The notes under the pieces: model-generated
What the model was told of the DNA's origin: nothing
Databases searched by the model: none
Seen by the model: the letters and a program-made list of their open reading frames with translations, nothing else
NCBI GenBank assembly: GCA_902619495.1
Contig: CACNEM010000005.1
Coordinates: 1-64,000, forward strand
Source of the DNA: an uncultured Pelagibacteraceae bacterium
Lineage (GTDB): Bacteria > Pseudomonadota > Alphaproteobacteria > Pelagibacterales > Pelagibacteraceae
DNA: 64,000 nucleotides
Direction: 5' to 3'
In this document: piece by piece, positions 9,150-17,629 of the stretch
Layout of the letters: each line of letters begins with the position of its first letter
How positions within the stretch are numbered: position 1 is the first letter of the stretch
Position numbers and translations under genes: made by a program

Positions 9150-9758
9150 GTGTCAGAAACAGTCAGTTACTACGAAGATTCAACAGAGATAGAAAAGAAG
9201 ATATGGGATCTATTGTCTAAAGCAGTAAAAGACAGATCATCAGAATTCAGAACACCTGTATTTATTTGCGGTAACGATAAAGATCTTGATGGTAGAGTTG
9301 TTGTTCTTAGAAAAGCAGATCAACAAAATAATTTTATTCAATACCATAGTGATATTAGATCTTCAAAAATTGAGAAAATAAAAAAAAATCCTAAATGTTC
9401 AATTTTGTTTTATGGCAAGGAAGAAAAAATACAGCTTAGAGTTAAAGCTGAATGTGAAGTAAATTACAATAATGATATTACAAGAGAGTCTTGGGAAAAA
9501 ACAGGCCATATCAGTAGAAAATGTTACTTAGTTACTAATGGACCTGGAACTGAGTCTGAAAAACCAACTTCAGGTTTAGATAATAAGTTTGATAATTTTG
9601 ATTTCACTAAAGAGGAGAGCGAAGCCGGTTATAAAAACTTTTGCGTCATTAGATGTAACATTAAAAGTATTGAATGGCTTTATTTAGCGGCTAAAGGTCA
9701 TCGAAGAGCTTTAATTGATTTAAATGGTTCTAAAAAATTTACTTGGTTAGTTCCCTAA
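9150..9758 (+). CDS. pyridoxamine 5'-phosphate oxidase-like FMN-binding protein
   Basis: A split-barrel flavoprotein of the PNPOx-like (Alr4036/pyridoxamine-oxidase) type. The segment RVVVLRKAD, followed by HSDIRSSKIEKIKKNPK, is the classic FMN-phosphate-binding beta-strand and loop of the family. The C-terminus has the IEWLYL segment and a short basic tail, but not the longer RL.P C-terminus of genuine PdxH. The start is GTG at 9150, three bases after the preceding stop. The 3' end overlaps the convergent polysaccharide-lyase-like gene by 12 bp. The precise substrate is uncertain: it could be pyridox(am)ine phosphate or another flavin-dependent oxidation. Confidence 0.82.
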   Translation: MSETVSYYEDSTEIEKKIWDLLSKAVKDRSSEFRTPVFICGNDKDLDGRVVVLRKADQQNNFIQYHSDIRSSKIEKIKKNPKCSILFYGKEEKIQLRVKAECEVNYNNDITRESWEKTGHISRKCYLVTNGPGTESEKPTSGLDNKFDNFDFTKEESEAGYKNFCVIRCNIKSIEWLYLAAKGHRRALIDLNGSKKFTWLVP

Positions 9759-10556
9759 TTTTTTGGTAACTTTTTCTTTTGTCGAGCCTAAATTAACTTC
9801 ATCAAAATAAACAACCATATTTGGATAGGGTTTATCTCCATGTTCCCTTTTCCACCCGCTTACAAATGTCTGATAAATTCCAAAATCTAGTCCGACACCT
9901 CTTTTTGTATATGGTGTAATATTTTTTATATTCTTAGCATTTAATATCAATTTATTATTAATCCAAACTTTCATGAATCCATTTTCTTCTCTTGAGTATC
10001 GAGCGTTAATTAGTACATCAGTCCATTTTCCTCTCATATCATTTATCCTAATTGCCTTTTTCATTTCAACATACTCGCCACTCCACATTCTTCCTACCTC
10101 TAACCATTCACCGCTTCTATCTGTAACCATAAGAATAGGCTTCCAGCCTTTTTCATAAAGTTGAGCAAAAGTTGTTCTAACAGGGGCTACTGATTGATAG
10201 TCTTCGGGTAAATAAATAGATGCAGAATACCAATGATCTTTTTTACCCATTTGATGTTTTTTGAATTGAAGCTCAGTTCTTTGTCTATCTTTTTTGCAAT
10301 CATCATGTCCGCTATCTTTACCGCAATCACCTAATCTTACTTCAAATCTGTAAGATTTTTTTCCAGATCTTACAGGATGACCATCTTTACTATTAGCTAA
10401 AGTTAGAGAATATTTTTTTTTGTGAGAGATGGTTTTTCTTTTTACCTCAGTATTAGAGACATCTTTACTGTTTTTAGCTTCCAAATCTGAAAAGCCTGAT
10501 AATAAAATGGCAAATAAAAAAAAACTATTTCTTATATTTTTTAATATTCTCAACAT
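9747..10556 (-). CDS. secreted polysaccharide lyase / heparin-lyase-I-like protein
   Basis: The 269-residue protein starts with a signal peptide (hydrophobic stretch around residues 9-22, then SDLEAK). The body resembles the heparin lyase I-like jelly roll: YRFEVRLGDCGKDSG, QRTELQFK, YSASIYLP, and a C-terminal YFDEVNLG strand. Two close cysteines in the first motif may form a disulfide. Such proteins act on acidic glycans outside the cytoplasm; the substrate is not known. Its start overlaps the carbonic anhydrase gene by 32 bp, and I keep it because it provides the signal peptide. Confidence 0.72.
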   Translation of the reverse strand: MLRILKNIRNSFFLFAILLSGFSDLEAKNSKDVSNTEVKRKTISHKKKYSLTLANSKDGHPVRSGKKSYRFEVRLGDCGKDSGHDDCKKDRQRTELQFKKHQMGKKDHWYSASIYLPEDYQSVAPVRTTFAQLYEKGWKPILMVTDRSGEWLEVGRMWSGEYVEMKKAIRINDMRGKWTDVLINARYSREENGFMKVWINNKLILNAKNIKNITPYTKRGVGLDFGIYQTFVSGWKREHGDKPYPNMVVYFDEVNLGSTKEKVTKKLGN

Positions 10557-11028
10557 AGTCTCTGGCGTTTTCTTTAATATGTTCTATTTCCTCGTCTGTA
10601 ACTTGTCTAACCACTTTACCGGGGCTTCCTAAGACAAGTGATCTGTCTGGAATAACTTTATTTTCTGTTACTAATGAGTTTGCTCCGATGATACAATTTT
10701 TTCCAATCTTTGCTTTGTTTAAAATAGTTGAACCTATTCCTATAATACAATCATCTGAAATTTCACATCCATGAAGCATAACCATATGACCTACCGTAAC
10801 TCCTTTGCCTACAATAGTTGGACATCCTGGGTCTGTGTGTATTACGCTACCATCTTGAATATTTGAACCTTCACCGATAATGATTGGCTCTAAATCACCT
10901 CTTAAAGTTGCATTAAACCATATATTTGAATTTTTTTTTAATTCAACTCTTCCAATGATAACTGCGTTAGAAGCTACCCAGCTGTCTGGATCCATTTTAG
11001 GAGTGTGACCGTTAACATCGTAAATCAT
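10525..11028 (-). CDS. gamma-class carbonic anhydrase family protein
   Basis: Left-handed beta-helix hexapeptide-repeat protein of 167 residues, related to gamma carbonic anhydrases such as YrdA/CaiE/PaaY. Repeats run from WVASNAVIIGRV to IGANSLVTEN. Candidate Zn-binding histidines are in IQDGSVIHTD and VTVGHMVMLHGC. The conserved SPGKVVR and C-terminal amphipathic helix are present. Catalytic activity is uncertain because many family members are inactive on CO2. The promoter must lie in the 41-bp divergent gap to the thioredoxin-like gene. Confidence 0.9.
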   Translation of the reverse strand: MIYDVNGHTPKMDPDSWVASNAVIIGRVELKKNSNIWFNATLRGDLEPIIIGEGSNIQDGSVIHTDPGCPTIVGKGVTVGHMVMLHGCEISDDCIIGIGSTILNKAKIGKNCIIGANSLVTENKVIPDRSLVLGSPGKVVRQVTDEEIEHIKENARDYVENIKKYKK

Positions 11029-11069
11029 AAATTTGCTGTAATGTATTATTAATTATCTTATAATATATT

Positions 11070-11627
11070 ATGGCTTTAACAAAGACACCAGTATGCGATT
11101 TTGGAAAAAAAGCTGAGGATTTCAAACTAAAATCAATAGAAAATAAAATAATCTCCCTAAATGATGTTAAAGGTGAAAAAGCAACGCTAATTATGTTTAT
11201 TTGTAATCACTGTCCTTATGTAAAAGCTATTATTCGTGATTTAGCTAAGGAATGTAACGAATTAAAAAAAGACGGAATTAATTCTATTGCAATTATGTCT
11301 AATGATACTGAAAATTATCCAGAGGACTCGTTTGATAATATGAAAATATTTGCAAAAGCAAATAACTTTGGTGAAATTAATTATTTAATAGATGAAACAC
11401 AAGAGATCGCAAAGAAATATGGTGCTGTTTGTACACCTGATTTCTTTGGTTTCAATAAAGAATTAAAACTTCAGTATCGAGGTAGATTTAGAGAGCTTAA
11501 GGATTTAAAGCCTATTTCAAGTGGAGATAGCGATTTAAAAATAGCAATGAAAATGATCTCTAAAACACAAGATGGTCCAAAAGAACAAATTCCTAGTATG
11601 GGATGTAATATAAAGTGGTTTAATTAA
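11070..11627 (+). CDS. thioredoxin-fold redoxin (AhpC/TSA-like) protein
   Basis: A 185-residue cytoplasmic thioredoxin-fold protein of the peroxiredoxin-like group. The active-site region reads FICNHCPYVKAI (CxxC), followed by CTPDFFGF containing the cis-Pro-like segment. No signal peptide is visible. Families with CNHCPYV are widespread in proteobacteria and annotated as thioredoxin family or redoxin; the partner is unknown. The stop and the next gene's start share one base (TAATG), so it is coupled to the glycosyltransferase. Confidence 0.85.
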   Translation: MALTKTPVCDFGKKAEDFKLKSIENKIISLNDVKGEKATLIMFICNHCPYVKAIIRDLAKECNELKKDGINSIAIMSNDTENYPEDSFDNMKIFAKANNFGEINYLIDETQEIAKKYGAVCTPDFFGFNKELKLQYRGRFRELKDLKPISSGDSDLKIAMKMISKTQDGPKEQIPSMGCNIKWFN

Positions 11628-12712
11628 TGTTTTTAGTTTCTACAAGAAATTTTCCTCCTGAGCTTGGCGGGATGCAGAATCTTATGGAGGGATTGTCTAA
11701 CGCGCTAATAAATCATGGTCCAGTAAAGGTTTTTGCAGATAATCATGAACATGCAGACACCTATGATCAAAATTCTAAGTTAAACATAGAAAGGATTTCG
11801 GGCTTTAAAATATTTAGAAAGTATAGAAAGGCTAATTTAGTAAAAGATTTTGTTAAACAAAATCAAATACGGGCGTGTTTCTTTGATCATTGGAAAAGTA
11901 TTGAAAATATTGATTTAGAAACACTAAGAAAAACAAAATCTTTTTGTTTAATACATTCTAAGGAAATAAATCACCCTTTGGGCTCTTCTTTAAACAAGAG
12001 AGTTTTAAAAGCATTAGGAAAAGCAGATTTTGTAATTGCAAATTCAAAATTTACTAAAGAGTTAGGTTTAAAGCTAGGCGTAAAAGATATCACGGTTATT
12101 AATCCAGGATGTAACTATCCAATCACTGTAAGTGAAACAGCCAGAAAGTTTTCAAAAAATATTTATGGCAAAGCTTCACCAAAATTAATTACTATTTCGA
12201 GATTAGACGGACGTAAAAGCCATAAGAACATTTTAATGTCAATCAAAAATATTCTACCTAAATTTCCAAATTTAAAATATGTATCAATTGGTGATGGAGA
12301 TGAAAAAAAAAATCTTGAGAAATTAAGAAAAGAATTAGGATTAGAAAAAAATGTAGAATTAATTTTTAGTTCTACGGAGCAAGAAAAAGTTGGTTTGCTT
12401 GAACAATCAGATGTATTCGTCATGCCCTCGGTTGTTTATAAAAAATCAGTTGAGGGATTTGGTATTACTTATATTGAGGCAGCTTCGTATGGTAAGCCAT
12501 CTATCGGTGGTATTTATGGAGGAGAAAGTGATGCAATTAAAAGTGGGAAAACTGGCTATCTTTGTAATGGCAATGATTTAAATGCTATTTATGAAACTCT
12601 TTTAAAAATATTACTTAATGAACAATACAAAGTGTTGGGAGCAAATGCATTTGAATTTTCAAAAGATTTTGCTTGGGAGAAAATAATTAAAAAGTATATC
12701 AATCTAATTTAA
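11627..12712 (+). CDS. glycosyltransferase family 4 protein
   Basis: GT-B fold retaining glycosyltransferase of 361 residues. Diagnostic segments are the N-terminal FPPELGGMQNLMEGLS, an acceptor-domain HSKEINHPL, the linker FVIANSKFTKEL, the donor-domain TISRLDGRKSHK and the nucleotide-sugar region SVEGFGITYIEAASYGKP (E-x7-E motif). Likely works in lipopolysaccharide or other surface glycan synthesis at the cytoplasmic face of the membrane. It overlaps the convergent GT9 gene by 14 bp. Confidence 0.88.
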   Translation: MFLVSTRNFPPELGGMQNLMEGLSNALINHGPVKVFADNHEHADTYDQNSKLNIERISGFKIFRKYRKANLVKDFVKQNQIRACFFDHWKSIENIDLETLRKTKSFCLIHSKEINHPLGSSLNKRVLKALGKADFVIANSKFTKELGLKLGVKDITVINPGCNYPITVSETARKFSKNIYGKASPKLITISRLDGRKSHKNILMSIKNILPKFPNLKYVSIGDGDEKKNLEKLRKELGLEKNVELIFSSTEQEKVGLLEQSDVFVMPSVVYKKSVEGFGITYIEAASYGKPSIGGIYGGESDAIKSGKTGYLCNGNDLNAIYETLLKILLNEQYKVLGANAFEFSKDFAWEKIIKKYINLI

Positions 12713-13631
12713 TCTTGACTTCATTTAAGACCATTTCAACACTAAGATCTTTTAAATCTTTAACACTCACTGCTTTAAAATTTTCGTTTCCAATACTTAC
12801 TTTTTGTGCAGTAGTATGACTTCCAAATAAAACTATTCCATTTTTTTTTAAATGAGAAGCTATATGCGCTGGACCTGTATCATTAGCAATTATTAGCTTA
12901 GCTTTGCTTATCAACGAAATTAATATTTTTATACTAATGGAACTGTTTTGATCTAATACTACTTTGCCGCCCAATTTATTTGCTTCATCAATTTCATTTG
13001 GACCTGGAGCTAAGAGTATTGGATATTTCTGTTTATAATCTTGTTTTAACCTAAATATTAAATCTTTGAAATATGGCCATTTTTTTTGTGGAAGTTTTTT
13101 TGAACAAAAAGGAAATAGTAAAATAAATTCATCATTAGCATATTGTTTTGTCAGTCTGGAAATATCAGTTAAAGCCCATTCTAAATCTAAGTGTTTAATA
13201 AACTTTGTCTCAATTCCACTTTTATTCAATTGAATTTCCATACGATCAAGCACTGGTTCTTTATCAAAGTCTTTCTTGGTTTGCCCAGGTTCTAAAGATG
13301 ACTCAGATGAAGACCATTCAACTTTTGAAATAATAAATTTTTTATAAAATTTCGTTCTACTAGAATTTTGTAAGTCAAAAACTTTAGAAAAATTATATTT
13401 TTTTAGATTATTTTTTAATTTATTTAAGTAAAAAATATTCCATCTCGGCAATCTTTTGTCAATTATAACACCATCAATATAAGGGCTTTCGGACATAAAA
13501 ACTGCATAAGGCTCTGAAGTAAGTAAAAATACTTTTCTGTTCTTATAAAAATTTTTTATATCTTTAAATGCACCATTGGCTTGAATTAAATCACCTAGTG
13601 AGCCATGTTTAATTATTAATATATTTGACAT
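12699..13631 (-). CDS. glycosyltransferase family 9 (heptosyltransferase-like) protein
   Basis: GT-B transferase of the ADP-heptose:LPS heptosyltransferase family, 310 residues. The N-terminal ILIIKHGSLGDLIQ and the C-terminal LIIANDTGPAHIASHL motifs are the two signatures of GT9. Together with the GT4 gene it probably acts in LPS core or related glycan assembly. The true donor may not be heptose because many GT9 proteins in reduced genomes lack linked heptose-synthesis genes, and none is seen here. Confidence 0.88.
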   Translation of the reverse strand: MSNILIIKHGSLGDLIQANGAFKDIKNFYKNRKVFLLTSEPYAVFMSESPYIDGVIIDKRLPRWNIFYLNKLKNNLKKYNFSKVFDLQNSSRTKFYKKFIISKVEWSSSESSLEPGQTKKDFDKEPVLDRMEIQLNKSGIETKFIKHLDLEWALTDISRLTKQYANDEFILLFPFCSKKLPQKKWPYFKDLIFRLKQDYKQKYPILLAPGPNEIDEANKLGGKVVLDQNSSISIKILISLISKAKLIIANDTGPAHIASHLKKNGIVLFGSHTTAQKVSIGNENFKAVSVKDLKDLSVEMVLNEVKIKLD

Positions 13632-13677
13632 TATTAAATTCGAGTATATTTAATATTATTTATAGTCAAATATTAAT

Positions 13678-14073
13678 ATGAGCGATAAAATGGACAAAAT
13701 ATTGGCAGAAATATCAGCAGGAGAATTAATTGATAAAATTACAATTTTAGAAATCAAAAAAGATAAAATTTCAAATAAAGAAAAGCAAGAGAGTGTTAAC
13801 AAGGAGCTTGAGTCTTTAAATATTACAATGAAAAAATATATTCCAGATCAAAATAAGATTATGAATTTTAAAAACGATTTAAAGAAAATTAATCTAAAAC
13901 TATGGGATGTTGAGGATCAAAAAAGAATTTCAGAAAAAAATAAGCAATTTGACGAAAAATTTATTAATCTTTCAAGAAATGTTTATAAATTAAATGATCA
14001 GAGAGCAAAACTGAAATTAGATATCAATGAAACTCTTGGCTCTAATATTAAAGAGGTTAAATCTTACGAATAA
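13678..14073 (+). CDS. DUF6165 family protein
   Basis: A 131-residue, highly charged, helix-rich protein. The N-terminal ISAGELIDKITILEIKK is the recognisable DUF6165 motif; the remainder is predicted coiled coil with heptad-like Leu/Ile spacing (about residues 15-120). In many proteobacteria this family sits beside glycosyltransferases and heptosyltransferases, as here, so a role in surface-glycan assembly or regulation is inferred but unproven. No membrane segment. It ends directly against the convergent Nit1 gene with no gap. Confidence 0.75.
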   Translation: MSDKMDKILAEISAGELIDKITILEIKKDKISNKEKQESVNKELESLNITMKKYIPDQNKIMNFKNDLKKINLKLWDVEDQKRISEKNKQFDEKFINLSRNVYKLNDQRAKLKLDINETLGSNIKEVKSYE

Positions 14074-14871
14074 TTAATCATTTTTTAAACTCGGTATCCT
14101 TGCTCTTAATTTCTTTGGAAAATTTTGATCAATTTTTGCTGTAATTATTCCTTGATTTTTTTTTAATTCTTTTAGAATTTTTCCATCTGGAGAAATAATT
14201 AATGAATGACCAAAAGTTTTCCTACCATTATAGTGCGTCCCACCTTGTGCAGGAGCGAATACATAACTAAAGTTTTCTATTGCTCTTGCCTTTAATAATG
14301 TATGCCAGTGTTTTTTACCTGTTGTCTCTGTGAATGCAGATGGTATTGATAAAAAAATTGATCCTTTTTTTGATAATTTTCTATATAAATTTGGAAATCT
14401 TAAATCATAACAAATACTTAAACCAATTCTGCCCCATGGTAATTTAAATGATTTAATTTTTTTTCCCGCATAAAAATTTTTTGACTCTAAATATTTCTCT
14501 TTTTTACTTAAAATTACATCAAACATATGGATTTTGTCGTAGAAAGACTTTATTCTCCCATTCTTATCAATAAGAACTGATCTATTAACAAGTTTGTTTT
14601 TACCAATTTTTATTATTAATGATCCAATAAGAATCCATTTTTTATATTTTTTTGCAAGTTTTCTAACACCATTCAGATAGATATCTTTATCCATAAATGT
14701 GCAAACTTTTAATAATTCTTTTTTATTTAAAGAAAAGTAGGAAGAAACTTCTGGTGTAATAATAAGATCTGATTTTTGTTTAACCGCTTTTTTTATAAAT
14801 TTAGTTGTTTGATCTAAATTATATTTAATATCATTATTTGATCTTAATTGGATACAAGAAACACGAAACAT
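14074..14871 (-). CDS. carbon-nitrogen hydrolase, Nit1-like amidase
   Basis: Nitrilase-superfamily amidase with the Glu-Lys-Cys triad: Glu in ITPEVSSYF, Lys in YDKIHMFD and Cys in SICYDLRFPNLY. The downstream PSAFTETTGKKHWHTLLKARAIE pattern (given in part) is typical of Nit1 (deaminated-glutathione amidase, a metabolite-repair enzyme). I start at ATG 14869-14871, which shares one base with the speDE stop (TAATG); an upstream in-frame start would overlap that gene by 31 bp. It is the last gene of the spermidine/MTA operon. N-carbamoylputrescine amidase or MtnU-type function are alternatives prompted by context, but the sequence fits Nit1 better. Confidence 0.82.
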   Translation of the reverse strand: MFRVSCIQLRSNNDIKYNLDQTTKFIKKAVKQKSDLIITPEVSSYFSLNKKELLKVCTFMDKDIYLNGVRKLAKKYKKWILIGSLIIKIGKNKLVNRSVLIDKNGRIKSFYDKIHMFDVILSKKEKYLESKNFYAGKKIKSFKLPWGRIGLSICYDLRFPNLYRKLSKKGSIFLSIPSAFTETTGKKHWHTLLKARAIENFSYVFAPAQGGTHYNGRKTFGHSLIISPDGKILKELKKNQGIITAKIDQNFPKKLRARIPSLKND

Positions 14872-15911
14872 TACTTCATTATAGATGAAGCAAAATTCCA
14901 TTTACAGTCAAAACTAGGAATATAAGCACCAGATAATTTAACATTTCCAAAGCTATTCCCTAAGACTTTACACCAATTATCAACTTGTTTTGGTTTTTTG
15001 TCCTGACTACCTACTTGAGCAGTAATAACACCGCCTTTTTTAAGAATTCTTTTTAATCCTTTCATATTTTTTCTAGCCAAATCTATACAGTATTGATCAT
15101 CATTTAAATCAACAAAAATTTTATCATACTTAGAATCTTCAATTTCTTTAATGCTTTTAAATGCATCGCCCCAGAAAGTTTTTATTTTGTTACTTTTTTT
15201 TACTTTAGAGCAGACTTTAGGTAAATGACGGTAACATACGTCTACTATTTCTGGATCTAGTTCGAACCAGTCGATGTAATTAGAGTTATTTTCTAAACAA
15301 GCTCTAGCTACTCCTCCGTCTCCCCCTCCAATAATTGCAACATTATTATTTTTTTTACTTAAATCGTAACTAGATCTAAAAAAGTTTGAGCTGTAAATTT
15401 TTTCATCTTTTTCAGCTACTTGTATTTCATGGTCTATAAATAATGCACGACCGAACTCTTCTATATCCATAATCTCAACAAATTGACCTACTTTTGAAGT
15501 AAATTTTTCTAATACATCTTTTACAACATAAAATTTCTTTTGACCTGGTGTGCTATAAATATCATCATAGAGACCTACACTACTTCTGTCAAAAGCGTTA
15601 GTTACAACTCTTTTGTGATCTATTTCTTTTCTTAATATTTTTAACGCAACTTTCGGATTTACTTTTCCGCAAGTAAAAAAATCAAAGCTTATTACACCTC
15701 TCTCAGGAAATGTATGAAAACTAAAGTGACTTTCAGATAATAAAGCTACCAAAGTAAAACCTTGAGGTTCAAATCTATGAGATGCGACATTCAATATTTC
15801 TACTTTTGCAGCTTTTGCTATTTTATAAATGACTTTCTCGTAAAACTCTGGGGAATAGTCTTTTTTAACACCAAGGAAATCAATGGTAATATGCTCACCA
15901 ACTTTTATCAT
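14871..15911 (-). CDS. speDE: fused S-adenosylmethionine decarboxylase / spermidine synthase
   Basis: Two polyamine enzymes in one 346-residue chain. Residues 1-~122 are a prokaryotic-type AdoMet decarboxylase: the self-cleavage site lies in LLSESHFSFH, giving pyruvoyl from Ser61, with His66 and Cys81 (FFTCG) as the processing and proton-donor residues. Residues ~125-346 are an aminopropyltransferase: a short beta domain with FGRALFIDHEIQ, then GGGDGGVAR (decarboxylated-AdoMet binding) and WFELDPEIVDV. The usual catalytic loop (DxxDP) is replaced by DLNDDQ near residue 268. Product would be spermidine plus methylthioadenosine, which the upstream genes consume. Confidence 0.9.
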   Translation of the reverse strand: MIKVGEHITIDFLGVKKDYSPEFYEKVIYKIAKAAKVEILNVASHRFEPQGFTLVALLSESHFSFHTFPERGVISFDFFTCGKVNPKVALKILRKEIDHKRVVTNAFDRSSVGLYDDIYSTPGQKKFYVVKDVLEKFTSKVGQFVEIMDIEEFGRALFIDHEIQVAEKDEKIYSSNFFRSSYDLSKKNNNVAIIGGGDGGVARACLENNSNYIDWFELDPEIVDVCYRHLPKVCSKVKKSNKIKTFWGDAFKSIKEIEDSKYDKIFVDLNDDQYCIDLARKNMKGLKRILKKGGVITAQVGSQDKKPKQVDNWCKVLGNSFGNVKLSGAYIPSFDCKWNFASSIMK

Positions 15912-15917
15912 TAAAAA

Positions 15918-16562
15918 CTACTCCTTCTTATAATTTTTAAATTTTTCTAAGACTATTTTCATTTCTTTTTTTGAAAGTATCTTAGGTATTCCAATTCTTA
16001 GGCTATTTATATATTGATGGCAAATATTTTCGATCTCTTGAGCAAGCTCAAAAGTCTTTTCTAAATTTTCTCCAAAAGCAACCTGGCCGTGATTGGCGAT
16101 CAAACATGCTGTTCTATTTTTTAATGCTTTAATAATGTTTCTTGAAAGACTCTTTGTTCCAAAAGTTGCATATTTACTGCATTTAATGTCCTCTCCTCCA
16201 GCAACTGCAACCATGTAGTGAAACGCTGGAATACTTTTTTGATGAGTTGAAACTGCAGTAGCGCAAGTAGAGTGTGCATGAACTATTGCTTTAGCTTCTT
16301 TTTTATTCACATAAATATCCTGATGGAATCTCCATTCTGATGAGGGTTTTCCTTTTTTTTTGTCGTACACACCTTTTAGAGTTACAAATATAATGTCTTT
16401 TATTTTTAAAGACGAATACTTTCTTCCAGACGGAGTTATATAAAAACCTTCCACTCCTTTCTCTTTAGCCCTTGCAGAGATATTTCCCGATCTTAAAGCA
16501 GATAGATTTGTTATATTTAATTTTTTTGAATATTTAATTACTTCGGCTTTTAATTTGCTCAC
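15918..16562 (-). CDS. class II aldolase (fuculose-phosphate aldolase type), probable methylthioribulose-phosphate aldolase
   Basis: A 214-residue class II aldolase/adducin-fold enzyme. Zn ligands are His95 and His97 (VHAHSTC) and His158 (NHGQVAFG), and the catalytic acid is Glu76 (PSSEWRFH). These correspond to E. coli FucA His92, His94, His155 and Glu73 at a constant offset of three, which favours C-C bond cleavage over the MtnB dehydratase reaction. The start overlaps the mtnA stop as ATGA. Between mtnA and speDE, the inferred substrate is 5-methylthioribulose 1-phosphate, giving DHAP and 2-methylthioacetaldehyde, as in the described bacterial DHAP shunt. MtnB or fuculose-phosphate aldolase are alternatives. 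Confidence 0.83.
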   Translation of the reverse strand: MSKLKAEVIKYSKKLNITNLSALRSGNISARAKEKGVEGFYITPSGRKYSSLKIKDIIFVTLKGVYDKKKGKPSSEWRFHQDIYVNKKEAKAIVHAHSTCATAVSTHQKSIPAFHYMVAVAGGEDIKCSKYATFGTKSLSRNIIKALKNRTACLIANHGQVAFGENLEKTFELAQEIENICHQYINSLRIGIPKILSKKEMKIVLEKFKNYKKE

Positions 16563-17629
16563 TTAAATAAACCTTTCAAACCTTTTTCTGAAGCTTCACA
16601 AACACCTTTTTCAGTGATTAAACCTGTAACTAGTTTAGCAGGTGTCACATCGAAGGCTAGGTTTAATGACTTACTTTCTTGTGGGTAAATTCTTACTTTT
16701 TTTATTTCATTATTTTCATCTATTCCCTCAATATGTGATAGCTCTTCTGAATTTCTTTCTTCGATAGGAATATGTTTGTGATCTTTGATGCTCCAGTCTA
16801 TAGTCGAACTTGGTAAAGCAACATAGAAAGGAACATTATTATCTTTAGCAGATAAAGCTTTTAAATATGTTCCTATTTTATTACAAACATCACCGTTTGA
16901 TAAAGTTCGGTCTGTTCCAACGATGCACATATCTACTTGTCCTCTTTGCATTAAAATTCCACCTGCATTATCAGTGATTACAGTATTTGAAATTCCCTCC
17001 TCATTTAATTCATAAGATGTTAAGTTAGCTCCTTGATTTCTGGGTCTAGTTTCATCAACCCAGACATGAACTTTAATTCCTTTTTGATGTGCGTGATAAA
17101 TCGGAGAGGTAGCAGTTCCCCAATCTATTGTTGCTAACCATCCTGCATTACAGTGTGTTAATATATTTACTGTGTCTTTTTTTTTGTTTGAAATTTCCTC
17201 AATAATTTTAAGACCATTTAAACCAATATTTTTACAAAATCCCTCATCCTCTTCTTTTATAGCCTTTGCTTCATCTAAAGCTATTTTGAAAATATCTTTC
17301 TCATTAATGCCATTTAATTTTTTCATCATTCTATCTACTGCCCACTTAAGATTAATTGCAGTAGGTCTAGAGGCAATTAATTCTTCACTAGATTTTTTTA
17401 AAAAAGACAAATCATTTTTTTCTATTACTGATAAAACTAAACCATAAGCAGCTGTTGCTCCAATTAATGGTGCTCCTCTTACTTCCATTGTTTTAATGGC
17501 ATTAATAGCATCTTTTACATTTTTTAAGTCTTTTATTACAAACTTATGAGGAAGTTTTGTTTGATCAATAATTTTCACTAAATTATCTTCAAACCAAATT
17601 GTTTTGTAAGACTTCCCTTCTATTTTCAT
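16559..17629 (-). CDS. mtnA: S-methyl-5-thioribose-1-phosphate isomerase
   Basis: Converts 5-methylthioribose 1-phosphate to methylthioribulose 1-phosphate, the second step after MtnP. The family motifs are clear: MEVRGAPLIGATAAYG, catalytic Cys in LTHCNAG, catalytic Asp in TDNAGGILM, and a C-terminal FDVTPAKLVTGLITEKG. I start at ATG 17627-17629, overlapping the tautomerase stop as ATGA and giving 356 residues. An upstream in-frame ATG would add a 20-residue Lys-rich leader encoded inside the tautomerase gene. Related eIF2B-like proteins exist, but the motifs favour MtnA. Confidence 0.93.
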   Translation of the reverse strand: MKIEGKSYKTIWFEDNLVKIIDQTKLPHKFVIKDLKNVKDAINAIKTMEVRGAPLIGATAAYGLVLSVIEKNDLSFLKKSSEELIASRPTAINLKWAVDRMMKKLNGINEKDIFKIALDEAKAIKEEDEGFCKNIGLNGLKIIEEISNKKKDTVNILTHCNAGWLATIDWGTATSPIYHAHQKGIKVHVWVDETRPRNQGANLTSYELNEEGISNTVITDNAGGILMQRGQVDMCIVGTDRTLSNGDVCNKIGTYLKALSAKDNNVPFYVALPSSTIDWSIKDHKHIPIEERNSEELSHIEGIDENNEIKKVRIYPQESKSLNLAFDVTPAKLVTGLITEKGVCEASEKGLKGLFK

